A stretch of 44,675 nucleotides of DNA, from the NCBI GenBank assembly GCA_011321775.1, contig DROT01000045.1:1-44675 (forward strand), in the 5' to 3' direction. A model generated the notes under the pieces. It was not told where the DNA came from, searched no databases, and saw nothing but the letters and a program-made list of their open reading frames with translations. The position numbers were made by a program, and so were the translations under genes. Source of the DNA: Gammaproteobacteria bacterium (GTDB lineage: Bacteria; Pseudomonadota; Gammaproteobacteria; DSM-19610). How positions within the stretch are numbered: the first letter of the stretch is position 1; each line of letters starts with the position of its first letter. This document shows, piece after piece, positions 33,899 to 42,514 of this stretch.

Positions 33899-34813
33899 TC
33901 AGGCCAGGATGCTGCGCACCAGCAGGCGCACATAATGATCGGCCAGCAGGAATCCGAACAGCAGGCTCAGATACAGGATCGAGTATCCGAAGGTCTTCAT
34001 CGCCAGCGCATCGGAGTCACTGCGATACAGCAGGATGGCATAACGCAGGAAACCGATGCCCAGCGCGATGGCGCCGGACAGGTAGATCAGACCGCTCATC
34101 TGAATGAAGAACGGCAACGTCGAAACCACTACCAGCACGATGGTGTAGAGCAGTATCTGCAGCTTGGTGAAGGCCACCCCGTGGGTCACCGGCAGCATCG
34201 GAACGCCGGCGCTGCGGTATTCCTCGCGGCGCTTGATCGCCAGCGCCCAGAAGTGCGGCGGCGTCCACACGAAGATGATCAGGAACAGCAGCAGGGCCTC
34301 GGTCGGCACCGTTCCGGTAACCGCCGCCCAGCCCAGCACCGGCGGCGCAGCGCCGGCGGCGCCGCCGAGCACGATGTTCATCGGTGTGGAACGCTTGAGA
34401 TACACGGTATAGATGACCGCGTAGCCGATCAGCGAGAGGAAGGTCAGAAGCGCCGTGAGGTGATTGACGAACAGCGTCAGGACGAGCATCGAGAAGATGC
34501 CCAGCAGAATCGCGAACGCCAGCGCCGCGTTTGGCACCAGCTCACCGCTTGGCAATGGCCGGTCCTGGGTGCGCTGCATGATCTCGTCGATACGCCGGTC
34601 GACCCAGTGATTGGCCGCCGCACCCGAAGCCGCTCCCAGGGCAATGCCGAGCGAACCGAACAACAAGGCCCGCAGCGGTACCGCATCGGGCGCCGCCAGC
34701 AGCATGCCGACCACGGCGGTGAAGACGATCAGCGCCACGACCCTGGGTTTGCACAATGCCAGATAACTGGCGGGTGACACCGCGACCGGTGTAGCGAGTA
34801 CTCTTTCAGCCAT
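33899..34813 (-). CDS. ctaB: protoheme IX farnesyltransferase (heme O synthase)
   Basis: Adds a farnesyl group to heme b to make heme O, the precursor of heme A in aa3-type oxidases. The 304-residue UbiA-family protein has about nine helices. The prenyl-diphosphate site is NHWVDRRIDEIMQRTQDRPL, and the second conserved loop follows WTPPHFWALAIKRREEY. Last gene of the cytochrome oxidase operon, 78 bp after coxA. No heme A synthase (ctaA) is in the window, so it is encoded elsewhere or the enzyme uses heme O. Confidence 0.96.
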   Translation of the reverse strand: MAERVLATPVAVSPASYLALCKPRVVALIVFTAVVGMLLAAPDAVPLRALLFGSLGIALGAASGAAANHWVDRRIDEIMQRTQDRPLPSGELVPNAALAFAILLGIFSMLVLTLFVNHLTALLTFLSLIGYAVIYTVYLKRSTPMNIVLGGAAGAAPPVLGWAAVTGTVPTEALLLFLIIFVWTPPHFWALAIKRREEYRSAGVPMLPVTHGVAFTKLQILLYTIVLVVVSTLPFFIQMSGLIYLSGAIALGIGFLRYAILLYRSDSDALAMKTFGYSILYLSLLFGFLLADHYVRLLVRSILA

Positions 34814-34891
34814 GTGCGCTTACCACTCTTGTTTTATTAACCCGGCAAGCCGGACAACAGGCCCTTGCGGACCCTCCTCCTGTACGCTTTA

Positions 34892-36478
34892 TCAGGCTTT
34901 CCCGGTCCCGTATTCATAGGGGCCCCAGCCTTCCTCGATCTTCGGAACCTCCTCCCAGTTGCCGTGATCGAGTGGCGGCGAGGTCGTGGTCCACTCCAGC
35001 GAACGCGACCCCCAGGGATTGCCGGGTGCCTTGGGACCGGCGACCAGGCCATAGATCCAGTTCGCCAGCACGATCGTGAAACCGATGGCGATCATGCCCG
35101 CTCCCGCCGTCATCCAGTGGTGGTAGGGCTCGGCTGCAGGGAATTGCGAGTAGTCCCAGTAGCGGCGCGGCATTCCCACGACCACGCCGACGATCATCAT
35201 CGGGAAAAAGATGACGTTGACGCCGACGAAGGTGATCCAGAAACCGAGCTTGCCGAGAAATTCGTTGTACATCCTGCCGGAGAACTTCGGAAACAGGTAA
35301 TAGATCCCGCCGAAGATGGCAAAGGTCCCGGCCACCGCCATGACGTAATGGAAGTGTCCCGGTATGTAGTAGGTATCGGACACGTGCAGCGTAAGCGAGA
35401 CGATGGCCAGGGGAATACCGGTCAGGCCGCCGATCAGCATCAGGAATACGACCGCGAGCGCGTACAGCATGGGAGTCTCGAACGAGATCGACCCCTTGTA
35501 GAGGGTGCCGACCAGGCTGATGAACAGCAGTCCCACCGGGATACTGATCAGCAGCGTGGTGACCATCTGTCCGACGCGTATCCAGTCCGGCATGCCGGTC
35601 ACGTAGAGATGGTGCACCCATACCTCGCCGGCCAGCAGCACGATGCCGCCGATGCCGCCATAGACCGCCGCCTTGTAGTTGAATATGCGGTTGCGCGCGA
35701 AGGTCGCAATGATGTCGAAGACGATGCCAATGAAAGGCAGCAGGATGACGTATACGGCCGGGTGCGAATAGAACCAGAACAGATTCTGGTAGATCAGTAC
35801 GTCACCCCCCGTCGAGGGATCGAAGAAGTGGGTCCCCAGGTACTTGTCCAGCGATATCAGCGTGACCGCCGTACCCAGTACCGGCACGAAGATCAACTGC
35901 AGGATGAAGGCGGCGAAGGTGCACCAGGTGAACATGTTGAGCTTGTTCCAGCCGAGTCCGGGCGCACGCATGAAGGCGATGGTGGTCAGAAAGTTCACGC
36001 CGCCGAGAATGGAGGCGAACCCCAGCAGCAACACCGTGAAGGTATACAGCGCCGTGTTACCGAAGGTGATGGTCGAATAGGGCGGATAACCGGTCCACAT
36101 GACATCCGGCGGATCGGGCACCACGAAGGTCAACAGCGCCAGGATGATGCCCATGTAGAACAGCCATACGCTGAGGGCATTGATACGCGGAAAGGCCACG
36201 TCCTTCGCGCCGATCTGCAGGGGCACCAGATAGTTGGCCAGAAAACCCGTGAGCGCGGGAATCTGGAAGCCCAGTATCATGGCCGCGCCATGGAAGTACA
36301 GCCAGGTATTGTAGTCACCGGGATTGTCGGTGATGGTCGGCCCCATGGAGGTCAGTTCGGCGCGCATCATCAGCGCGCTCATGCCCGCCACCGCAAAGGC
36401 GGCCAGCGAACCAATCAGGTACAGCAACCCGACCTTCTTGTGGTCGGTGGTAAAGATCCATTCTTTCAATGTGCTCAT
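34892..36478 (-). CDS. coxA: cytochrome c oxidase subunit I, A2 type
   Basis: Catalytic subunit of a terminal oxidase; 528 residues and twelve helices. Ligands visible: H63 and H377 for the low-spin heme, H375 for the high-spin heme, and H239, H289, H290 for CuB, with cross-linking Y243. Helix VI reads WFYSHPAVY: the glutamate of A1 enzymes (GHPEVY) is absent and the Tyr-Ser pair (Y237, S238) of A2 enzymes is present. All catalytic ligands are intact, in contrast to the neighbouring orphan paralog at 32531. Lies between coxB and ctaB. Confidence 0.97.
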   Translation of the reverse strand: MSTLKEWIFTTDHKKVGLLYLIGSLAAFAVAGMSALMMRAELTSMGPTITDNPGDYNTWLYFHGAAMILGFQIPALTGFLANYLVPLQIGAKDVAFPRINALSVWLFYMGIILALLTFVVPDPPDVMWTGYPPYSTITFGNTALYTFTVLLLGFASILGGVNFLTTIAFMRAPGLGWNKLNMFTWCTFAAFILQLIFVPVLGTAVTLISLDKYLGTHFFDPSTGGDVLIYQNLFWFYSHPAVYVILLPFIGIVFDIIATFARNRIFNYKAAVYGGIGGIVLLAGEVWVHHLYVTGMPDWIRVGQMVTTLLISIPVGLLFISLVGTLYKGSISFETPMLYALAVVFLMLIGGLTGIPLAIVSLTLHVSDTYYIPGHFHYVMAVAGTFAIFGGIYYLFPKFSGRMYNEFLGKLGFWITFVGVNVIFFPMMIVGVVVGMPRRYWDYSQFPAAEPYHHWMTAGAGMIAIGFTIVLANWIYGLVAGPKAPGNPWGSRSLEWTTTSPPLDHGNWEEVPKIEEGWGPYEYGTGKA

Positions 36479-36496
36479 CTCTGCCCAACCCCTCGA

Positions 36497-37270
36497 TCAG
36501 TCACCCAGTTTTGTCAGTTTGATGTTCTGCTTGTCCGCCTCTGCCTGGTACCAGGCGTCGAACTCCTCGCGCGGCATGACGATCACCTTGCCGTACATGC
36601 GGGAATGCAGCTGGCCACAGTACTCCGCGCAACTGACCACGTGCTCGCCCGGCTCCTTGGGATAGAACCACAGGTAGGTCACGCGTCCCGGCATGGAATC
36701 CTCCTTGATGCGGAAGTCCGGGATGAAATGGCTGTGGATGGTGTCGCGACTGGTCATCCTCAGCACCACCGGCTGGCCGGCGGGCACCCGCAGTTCGTTG
36801 TAGGTCTTGACGCCATTGGGATAGGTGTAATCCCAGGTCCACATGGCCGACTCCAGCTTCACCTCCAGGCTGTTCTCGGGCACCCGTCGGTACAGGTCAT
36901 ACAGCTGCCAGCCATTGGCGGAGAGAAAGAAATCGTCGGCCATGAACACGAATGCCGGTATCAGTGCCCAGCCGATGATATTGAGCCGGCTCAGTGGCTT
37001 CTGGCTGCCTTCCTCGTCCTCGCTGCGGCGCCGGTAGCGATACAGGAAATACAGCGCCAGCAGGGCGAACACCACCCCGATAATGGTGATATCGACCATG
37101 ACCTCGTACCACAGGTGATCGAAACCGGCCGCGGGATCCTCGATTTCCCTTGGCACGATCTTTTCGTAGGGAACGAACTCCGACAGTTCCTCCTCCGCCG
37201 CCCGGACCAGGCCCGAAGCCGTCGCCAGGAGCGCTGTCGAGAGTGCCCTATACAGTCTGTTCCCGCCCAT
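36497..37270 (-). CDS. coxB: cytochrome c oxidase subunit II
   Basis: Electron-entry subunit with the binuclear CuA centre. The ATG at 37270 has AGGAG eight bases upstream; a GTG at 37279 in frame is less likely. The 257-residue precursor has a signal-like N-terminus (ALSTALLATASGLVRA) and two helices (~59-78 and ~98-116). The CuA ligands are H181, C214, E216, C218, H222 and M225 in SCAEYCGQLHSRM. There is no fused cytochrome c domain, so a separate cytochrome c (first gene of the operon) may deliver electrons. The start overlaps the sco gene by about 23 bp. Confidence 0.96.
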   Translation of the reverse strand: MGGNRLYRALSTALLATASGLVRAAEEELSEFVPYEKIVPREIEDPAAGFDHLWYEVMVDITIIGVVFALLALYFLYRYRRRSEDEEGSQKPLSRLNIIGWALIPAFVFMADDFFLSANGWQLYDLYRRVPENSLEVKLESAMWTWDYTYPNGVKTYNELRVPAGQPVVLRMTSRDTIHSHFIPDFRIKEDSMPGRVTYLWFYPKEPGEHVVSCAEYCGQLHSRMYGKVIVMPREEFDAWYQAEADKQNIKLTKLGD

Positions 37271-38099
37271 ATGCCTCACTCCTCGTCTTTTTCTTTCTGG
37301 CCACCGCGAAAGCGACCGCTATCGTCAGAAAACCCGCCAGCAGCGACGCCACGCCGATGACCAGCGGGTAATTGAAGGTGTAGCGCCCTTCCTTGAAGTT
37401 GTAGCTGAAACAGGCGCCGGCGAAGATATCGATCATCCGTCTGGCAGAAGAAATCTTTTCCCAGTCCGCATCGACCAGCGCCAGCTCCACGTCACCGGCA
37501 TCGAATGCCGCACCGTGCAGGTACCGCGCAACCCTCCCTTTCGGCGTCACGAAGATGAAGGCATTGGGATGCACGAATACCTTGTCGCGGTAGGACCAGA
37601 AATAGCGCACGCCCACGCTGGCGGTGAGGCGCCCGATGTCTTCCGGGTTCTTCATCACGGCCAGCGTCCAGCGTTGCTTCAGCGGCTCCGGCACACCGAC
37701 CTTGGCGACGAAGCGCCGCAGTGAAGCGAGGTCGTCGTGACGATCGAAGGAGATGGTCAGTGCCCGGTAGTCGCGCCCCGGTGACTGCTCCTCCAGCGCC
37801 TCGAGCTGGGCCGCCAGGTGCATGTTGAGGGTCTCGCAGATGCCGTCGCAGGTGTAATAGGAAAACAGGAGAATCAGCGGTTTGCCCATGGCATCACCCA
37901 GGGTGAACTCGCGTCCGTCCTCGCCTATCAGCACAAAGTCCTTCGCCAGCGGTGTACCCAGGTACTCGCGTTCGTCGATCAGGACCACCGAAGGATCGAT
38001 GGTGGAGTCGATGTTCCCGTCCGACAGGGCCGTCGCATCGCCTGCAAACAGCAGGCCCGAGAGCAGAACGGCGAGCATCGGCGAAGCGGTCCGCAACAC
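37248..38099 (-). CDS. SCO1/SenC-family copper chaperone with C-terminal anchor
   Basis: Copper delivery or thiol-reduction factor for CuA assembly. The likely start is GTG at 38099 (GGAG eight bases upstream), giving 283 residues with a signal peptide (MLAVLLSGLLFAGDATA). The thioredoxin-like domain has the copper-binding C-x3-C in YYTCDGICETLN and a histidine in VFVHPNAFIFVTPKG. Unusually for SCO, a transmembrane helix follows the domain near residues 247-270 (YPLVIGVASLLAGFLTIAVA) with a basic tail. The copper loop lacks the usual CP after the second cysteine. It lies between coxC and coxB. Confidence 0.87.
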   Translation of the reverse strand: MLRTASPMLAVLLSGLLFAGDATALSDGNIDSTIDPSVVLIDEREYLGTPLAKDFVLIGEDGREFTLGDAMGKPLILLFSYYTCDGICETLNMHLAAQLEALEEQSPGRDYRALTISFDRHDDLASLRRFVAKVGVPEPLKQRWTLAVMKNPEDIGRLTASVGVRYFWSYRDKVFVHPNAFIFVTPKGRVARYLHGAAFDAGDVELALVDADWEKISSARRMIDIFAGACFSYNFKEGRYTFNYPLVIGVASLLAGFLTIAVAFAVARKKKTRSEAYGREQTV

Positions 38100-38116
38100 G
38101 AGTCGGCTCCGGCCTG

Positions 38117-38881
38117 CTACCAGTAGTACATCTGCGAGACCACGAAGAACCAGATGATGTCGACAAAATGCCAGTAGAGCGACCCCGCCCTTACATAGGT
38201 CTTGTTCACTCTGCCCGCCATGGCCGGCACCAGCATGCCCAGAAACATCCCCAGGCCGACGAAGACATGCGAGCCGTGCAGCCCCGTGAGCGAGAAGAAG
38301 GAGGAACTGAACACGTTGGTGTCGATGGTAAAGCCTTCGTGGAACAGGTGGTTCCACTCGTACACCGACATCAGCAGGAAGGTCAGTCCCAGCAGCATGG
38401 TGGCCGCCAGCCACTTGCGGAAGCCCGCGATACTGCCCGCTTCCAGCAGTCCCTCTGCCCTGTGTATGGTCAGGCTGGAAGATACCAGCACCACGGTCAT
38501 GATCGCCGGCATCAGCTTGGGCATGTCGACGCTGCCCGGCGGCGGCCAGTCGACCGCCGACAGGCGCAGGACCCAGTAGGTGGCGAAGCCCGGCAGGAAG
38601 ATCAGTGCCTCGGCCAGTATGAACCACCCCATGGCGCCGAAACCGAGTCCCTGGGAAAGCTCATCGCCGCCGATTGCCTCACGCACCCAGCCGATCACGC
38701 CCATGATGCACAGCGGAATGCCGATCCCCATACTGAGGATGGCCGCAAAAGGGTTGTGATAGACGAAGTTGAACATGAACGCCAGCGGGATCATCGTCAG
38801 AATGCCGATACTGATGACCAGTGGCCAGGGCGTCAGGATAGGCCCGTGCTCGTGTGCATGAACCTCGGCGTGATTACTCAT
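38117..38881 (-). CDS. coxC: cytochrome c oxidase subunit III
   Basis: A 254-residue subunit with seven predicted helices. Recognised by GWFILAEALIFLPGFATYW (equivalent to the conserved FFxSEVMFF region), LTGLHGSHVFVGLGMF and the C-terminal YWHFVDIIWFFVVSQMYYW. A histidine-rich cytoplasmic N-terminus (HAEVHAHEHGP) precedes helix 1. GGAGG lies about six bases before the ATG. Second gene of the oxidase operon, separated from cytochrome c by 108 bp in which I see no terminator. Confidence 0.96.
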   Translation of the reverse strand: MSNHAEVHAHEHGPILTPWPLVISIGILTMIPLAFMFNFVYHNPFAAILSMGIGIPLCIMGVIGWVREAIGGDELSQGLGFGAMGWFILAEALIFLPGFATYWVLRLSAVDWPPPGSVDMPKLMPAIMTVVLVSSSLTIHRAEGLLEAGSIAGFRKWLAATMLLGLTFLLMSVYEWNHLFHEGFTIDTNVFSSSFFSLTGLHGSHVFVGLGMFLGMLVPAMAGRVNKTYVRAGSLYWHFVDIIWFFVVSQMYYW

Positions 38882-38989
38882 GCTCCTCCACCTCCCGGAT
38901 CAGGTTATTGTTGGCTGCAGCGCCAGGCCGCACGCGTGGCCCGCCTCGCCGCACAGCGGCCGGAACGGGGCCGTAGCGACGACCGATGA

Positions 38990-39301
38990 CTATTCACACG
39001 CTTTGAGACTGCTGAAATAGGCGGCGACGTTTTCCACGTCCTGGTCGTTGAGCGACTGTGCCATGGGGCTCATCAACTCGTTCTTGCGCGTACCGGCCTG
39101 GAAGGCCTTGAGTTGCCTGACGATGTAATTGGCGTTCTGACCGGCCAGATTCGGCCACTCCGGATTCTGTGCCTTCCCGTCCTTGCCGTGGCAGCCGGCG
39201 CACGCCTGCGCCCTCACCTTCCCCGCCTCGATGTCCCCGGCCTCGGCAAGACCGGCACCCAGGCCCAGCACCAACAGACTGACCATTGCTGTTCTTTTCA
39301 C
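38990..39301 (-). CDS. small monoheme cytochrome c (c553-like)
   Basis: A 103-residue periplasmic precursor starting at GTG 39301 with GGAGG six bases upstream. The signal peptide MKRTAMVSLLVLGLGAGLAEA is cut to give GDIEAGKVRAQ. Heme is bound at C34-A-G-C37-H38. M77 or M80 (ELMSPMAQSL) is the probable sixth ligand, and WPNLAGQNANYIVRQLKAF is typical of class I c553/c554 proteins. It heads the oxidase operon and is the probable electron donor to coxB. Upstream is the second copy of the shared palindrome. Confidence 0.93.
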   Translation of the reverse strand: MKRTAMVSLLVLGLGAGLAEAGDIEAGKVRAQACAGCHGKDGKAQNPEWPNLAGQNANYIVRQLKAFQAGTRKNELMSPMAQSLNDQDVENVAAYFSSLKACE

Positions 39302-39458
39302 GCTCGTCCTCCAAACACTGGTGTGGACAGACCACCCGATGGAACACGCCACCAGGGCGCGCCGTCGGGAATGTGCCTGGACAGAGCGGGAACCGGGCCG
39401 GTCATGGAAATCTTGTTCTTGGTCCGCCCGACCCCACCTGTCGTGGAGAGCAAACACC

Positions 39459-39475
39459 TCAACCCCCCGGGTTGA
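39459..39475. promoter_or_regulatory. shared palindrome, copy 2 (upstream of the cytochrome oxidase operon)
   Basis: TCAACC-CCCCG-GGTTGA, with arms extending one more base pair (C and G) on each side. Same arms, same 5-bp spacer and partly the same spacer sequence (CCG) as copy 1 at 32395-32411. It is 158 bp upstream of the cytochrome c start and also upstream of the divergent Sel1-type gene. The surrounding gap, 39302-39729, contains this site, an AT-rich stretch at 39531-39590 and nothing else I can identify as a gene. Confidence 0.65.
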
Positions 39476-39536
39476 GCCATGCTAACGTAGCCAATTCGGC
39501 CGGCGCAACCGGAAAACCGCGAAAAACGAAAAAAAT

Positions 39537-39573
39537 GTAACGTAATATCAGTTACTTATAAAAGCATTATATT
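39537..39573 (+). promoter_or_regulatory. possible promoter/operator of the Sel1-repeat gene
   Basis: In an AT-rich stretch, GTAAC-N9-GTTAC (39537-39555) forms an inverted repeat and TATATT (39568-39573) could be a -10 element. No convincing -35 is present at 17 bp, so an activator bound at the repeat is possible. The assignment is weak. Confidence 0.3.
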
Positions 39574-39729
39574 CGTATTTACTAATCTCCTGCACCGAAA
39601 CCTCCGCGCCCCCGGCAACGGACGCCGTTCCCGGACCCGAGACTCAAGTCACCGCCGGAGTTGCCGAAATTCAACGGTATACGGACGCCATGCGGCACTC
39701 GCCGAAGCTCCGACAAAGGGACGCACAGC

Positions 39730-40224
39730 ATGAAGGGAACAATGAAACAGTGGTTGATAGTCTGGCTGACGATGGTTGCCGTCACCATCCCCGTCGGCAC
39801 CTTCGCGGGCAGCGAGGCCATCTTCAAGCTCAAGCTCGACGCTGCCCGGAAGGGTGATGCGGAGGCCTGCTATGACGTGGGCTACCGCTACGAGAAGGGG
39901 CGCGGCACCGAGCAGGACGATGAACTGGCCGTCGAGTGGTTCCGCAAGGCGGCCGATCAGGGACTGGACAAGGCCCAGTACAAGCTCGGCATGCACTTTC
40001 TCAAGGGCAAGGGCGTCGACGAAGACCCGGAACAGGCGAAACTGTGGTTGAAAAAAGCCGCCGATCAGGGCTATCCGCCGGCCCAGTACCAGCTTGGCAA
40101 GCTGTATGCCTCGGCAGAGGAACGCGACTACGAGCTGGCGCTGGAATGGCTGAAAAAAGCCCAGGACAACGGCTACGAACCCGCCACACGGGAAATCCGC
40201 AAGGTCCGAAAGAAACTCAACTGA
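39730..40224 (+). CDS. secreted Sel1-repeat protein
   Basis: A 164-residue exported protein of unknown role. The signal peptide (WLIVWLTMVAVTIPVGTFAG) is followed by at least three Sel1-like repeats: DAEACYDVGYRYEKGRGTEQ, DKAQYKLGMHFLKGKGVDED and PPAQYQLGKLYASAEERDY, each ending in a W-[FL]-[RK]-K-A helix. Such repeats build alpha-solenoids for protein-protein binding. The ATG at 39730 is taken; ATG 39742 with AAGGG upstream is equally plausible. Its last bases overlap the convergent bioD stop by 8 bp. The function may be tied to the oxidase genes across the shared regulatory region, but that is speculation. Confidence 0.85.
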   Translation: MKGTMKQWLIVWLTMVAVTIPVGTFAGSEAIFKLKLDAARKGDAEACYDVGYRYEKGRGTEQDDELAVEWFRKAADQGLDKAQYKLGMHFLKGKGVDEDPEQAKLWLKKAADQGYPPAQYQLGKLYASAEERDYELALEWLKKAQDNGYEPATREIRKVRKKLN

Positions 40225-40903
40225 ACGACAGGCGGCTGGCGAACTGCCGGGACGCGTCGGCCACCACATCCGCTTCGCTGCCGTAGGGAATGTCGGCCAG
40301 CAACGGTGCGCCCAGTCTCCGGCGCAGCGCCTCCACGTTCTCGTCGGCCAGCTCGACATCCCGATCGAGCCGGTTGGCCACCCAGCCGGCGAACGGCAGT
40401 CCCGAAGCCGCCAGCGCACGCTCTGTCAGCAAGGCGTGATTGAGGCAGCCCAGGCGTATCGCCACGACCAGAATCACCGGCAGGGCGAATGCCCGGGCAA
40501 GATCTTCCAGGGTATGTCGATCGTCGAGTGGCACCAGCCATCCTCCCACGCCTTCCACCACCACCCGATCGGCTTCGGCGGCCAGTTCGCCGCAGGCCTG
40601 CAGCAGGGCGGGGATCTCGATGGAGACCCCCTCCTGCGCGGCGGCCAGATGGGGCGCCACCGCGCCCTGCAACAGGCACGGGTTGACCCGGTCGTAGCGC
40701 ACATGAAAGGAAGCGGCTCGTTGCAGGCGCAGGGCATCGTCATTGACCATGCCCTGCGGTCCCGGTCGCGCGCCGCTGGCGACCGGCTTCATGCCGACCA
40801 CCACGTGCCCCCGCGACTTCAAGGCCTGCATCAGTCCCAGGCTGACCAGCGTCTTGCCCACGCCGGTATCCGTCCCGCTGACGAAGAAACCGTGCACCTT
40901 CAT
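40217..40903 (-). CDS. bioD: dethiobiotin synthetase
   Basis: Forms the ureido ring of dethiobiotin from DAPA, CO2 and ATP. The 228-residue protein opens with MKVHGFFVSGTDTGVGKTLVS, which holds the P-loop GTDTGVGKT, and also shows GMKPVASGA and VVVEGVGGWLVPLDD. Its ATG overlaps the bioC stop by four bases. Last gene of the biotin operon. Confidence 0.96.
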   Translation of the reverse strand: MKVHGFFVSGTDTGVGKTLVSLGLMQALKSRGHVVVGMKPVASGARPGPQGMVNDDALRLQRAASFHVRYDRVNPCLLQGAVAPHLAAAQEGVSIEIPALLQACGELAAEADRVVVEGVGGWLVPLDDRHTLEDLARAFALPVILVVAIRLGCLNHALLTERALAASGLPFAGWVANRLDRDVELADENVEALRRRLGAPLLADIPYGSEADVVADASRQFASRLSFS

Positions 40904-41742
40904 CGTCGCAGGCTCTCCAGCGGAATGCTGGTCTCGCAGCTGGTGGCCCAGGCGTGGCCGTAGACCACCTCATAGCTGGCCGGCAACACCCCATCGCGAC
41001 GGTAGCGCTCGTAGGCACTCTCGAGGCGACGCAGCCGGCCCTTGCCGGTCAGTCCCCGCGGCCGCCCGGCGGTGACATTGTGTGCCCCGATCTGCTTGAG
41101 TTCGCGCATCAGTTTCCCCAGGTCCGGATAGGTCACGGTAAGCCGCTCCACGTCCATGACCGGGTCGGCAAAACGGCTGCGCACCAGCGCGTCGCCCAGG
41201 TCGTGCATGTCCGCAAAGGCGTTGACGTGGCTGTAGCCATCCGCCTGCCCCCAGCTGTCGCGCAGTTCGTGAAGGGTGTCGGGGCCGAAAGTGGTGAACA
41301 GCAGCAGACCACCGGGACGCAGGATGCGCTGCAGCTCACGAAAGGCAGCCTCGATATCGAGGCTCCATTGCAGCATGAGGTTGGAGAACACCAGGTCGAA
41401 ACGGGCATCCGCAAACGGCAAGCGCTCGGCATCCGCGCACACGCAGCGCGGACGTCGCAACCAGCGTCCGCGCGCACGTGCACGCTGCAGCATCGGCAGG
41501 GCGATGTCGAGCGCCACCACTTCGGCGCCACGGTAGCGCCGCAACAGGCCCGGCAGGCACTGGCCCGTCCCCGCCCCCAGATCGAGTATCCGTTGCGGCC
41601 GCAGTCGTACCAGGTCGAGACGTTCCAGCAGACGGCGGCCGATCTCCTGCTGCAGCACCGCGGCCCCGTCGTAGGAAGCGGCGGCAGCCGCGAAACTGCG
41701 CCGGGCCAGCGACTTGTCCGGTAGCGATTCAGGGGGCTGCAT
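40900..41742 (-). CDS. bioC: malonyl-ACP O-methyltransferase BioC
   Basis: Methylates malonyl-ACP so that the fatty acid machinery can build the pimeloyl chain of biotin. From the ATG at 41742, 14 bp inside bioH, it has 280 residues. SAM motif I is ILDLGAGTGQCLPGL. The BioC-specific parts are DKSLARRSFAAAAASYDGAA at the N-terminus and LRELKQIGAHNVTAGR, partly visible as LMRELKQIGAHNVTAGRPRG. Downstream in-frame starts would remove the N-terminal helix, so 41742 is preferred over a longer form. Confidence 0.95.
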   Translation of the reverse strand: MQPPESLPDKSLARRSFAAAAASYDGAAVLQQEIGRRLLERLDLVRLRPQRILDLGAGTGQCLPGLLRRYRGAEVVALDIALPMLQRARARGRWLRRPRCVCADAERLPFADARFDLVFSNLMLQWSLDIEAAFRELQRILRPGGLLLFTTFGPDTLHELRDSWGQADGYSHVNAFADMHDLGDALVRSRFADPVMDVERLTVTYPDLGKLMRELKQIGAHNVTAGRPRGLTGKGRLRRLESAYERYRRDGVLPASYEVVYGHAWATSCETSIPLESLRR

Positions 41743-42514
41743 CGGAGACCTCGCCAACGGCGGAAAACCAGCACTGCACCGCCTCGCTGCAGGCACGCGG
41801 GTGCGACAGGAAAGGCGCGTGCCCCGCGCCCGCGATGACGACCGTTCGCATGCGCGCGAGCGGCCCCTCGCTCACCGCCGGAACCAGCGTATCGCGCTCG
41901 CCCAGCAGGCGGTAGAGCGGCACCGGCGAGGCGATCAGCGCCTGGCGCAGGTCGCTGTCACGCAGCAGTGCGAGTCCCTGGCGCAGTGCCTGCGGATGCG
42001 CCGGCGGACGCTGCCTGAGGGCCGCGCGCAGCGCGCGCAGGCTGTCGCCGGCGTCCTGACTGTTGCGCACCTGCAGGGAGAGGAAACGCCCCAGCGTGCG
42101 TTCCGGATCCCGTTCCAGCTGGACGGCAAACTGCGCCAGCACCTCCGGGTCCACGGCATGCGGCCAGCCCGCGGCGGCACAGAACCGCGGGGTGGATGCC
42201 AGCAGCACCAGCCGCTGGATGCGGGCCTCCTCGAGCGCGAGTGCCGCCAGGGCCACCAGCCCGCCGAGAGACCAGCCGATCCAGTTCGCTCCCGCCGGCA
42301 CCACCCCGGCCACGGCCGCCGCCCATTCGCCGATTTCGCGCTCGCCGTCGAAGGCACTGTAGCCGTGGCCCGGCAGGTCCACCACATGCACCCGGAAAGC
42401 CCGGGCCAGTTGCCGTGCCCAGGCGGACAACAGCCCGCCGTGCATGGCCCAGCCGTGCAGCAAGACCACGTCCGGCCCTTTCCCCAGCCGGTCAACGTGC
42501 AGCGTCACGGGCAT
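41729..42514 (-). CDS. bioH: pimeloyl-ACP methyl ester esterase BioH
   Basis: Alpha/beta hydrolase that releases pimeloyl-ACP from its methyl ester, closing BioC-dependent chain synthesis. The 261-residue protein has the oxyanion motif LLHGWAMHGG, the nucleophile in WIGWSLGGLVAL, the acid in LLGERDTLVP and the base in IAGAGHAPFLSHP. It overlaps bioF by 23 bp and bioC by 14 bp, so the operon is tightly coupled. Confidence 0.95.
   Translation of the reverse strand: MPVTLHVDRLGKGPDVVLLHGWAMHGGLLSAWARQLARAFRVHVVDLPGHGYSAFDGEREIGEWAAAVAGVVPAGANWIGWSLGGLVALAALALEEARIQRLVLLASTPRFCAAAGWPHAVDPEVLAQFAVQLERDPERTLGRFLSLQVRNSQDAGDSLRALRAALRQRPPAHPQALRQGLALLRDSDLRQALIASPVPLYRLLGERDTLVPAVSEGPLARMRTVVIAGAGHAPFLSHPRACSEAVQCWFSAVGEVSDAAP

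Noticed and set aside
34865-37360. 831-codon open frame opposite coxA and coxB
   Set aside because: Antisense shadow; coxA and coxB carry every catalytic ligand on the minus strand.
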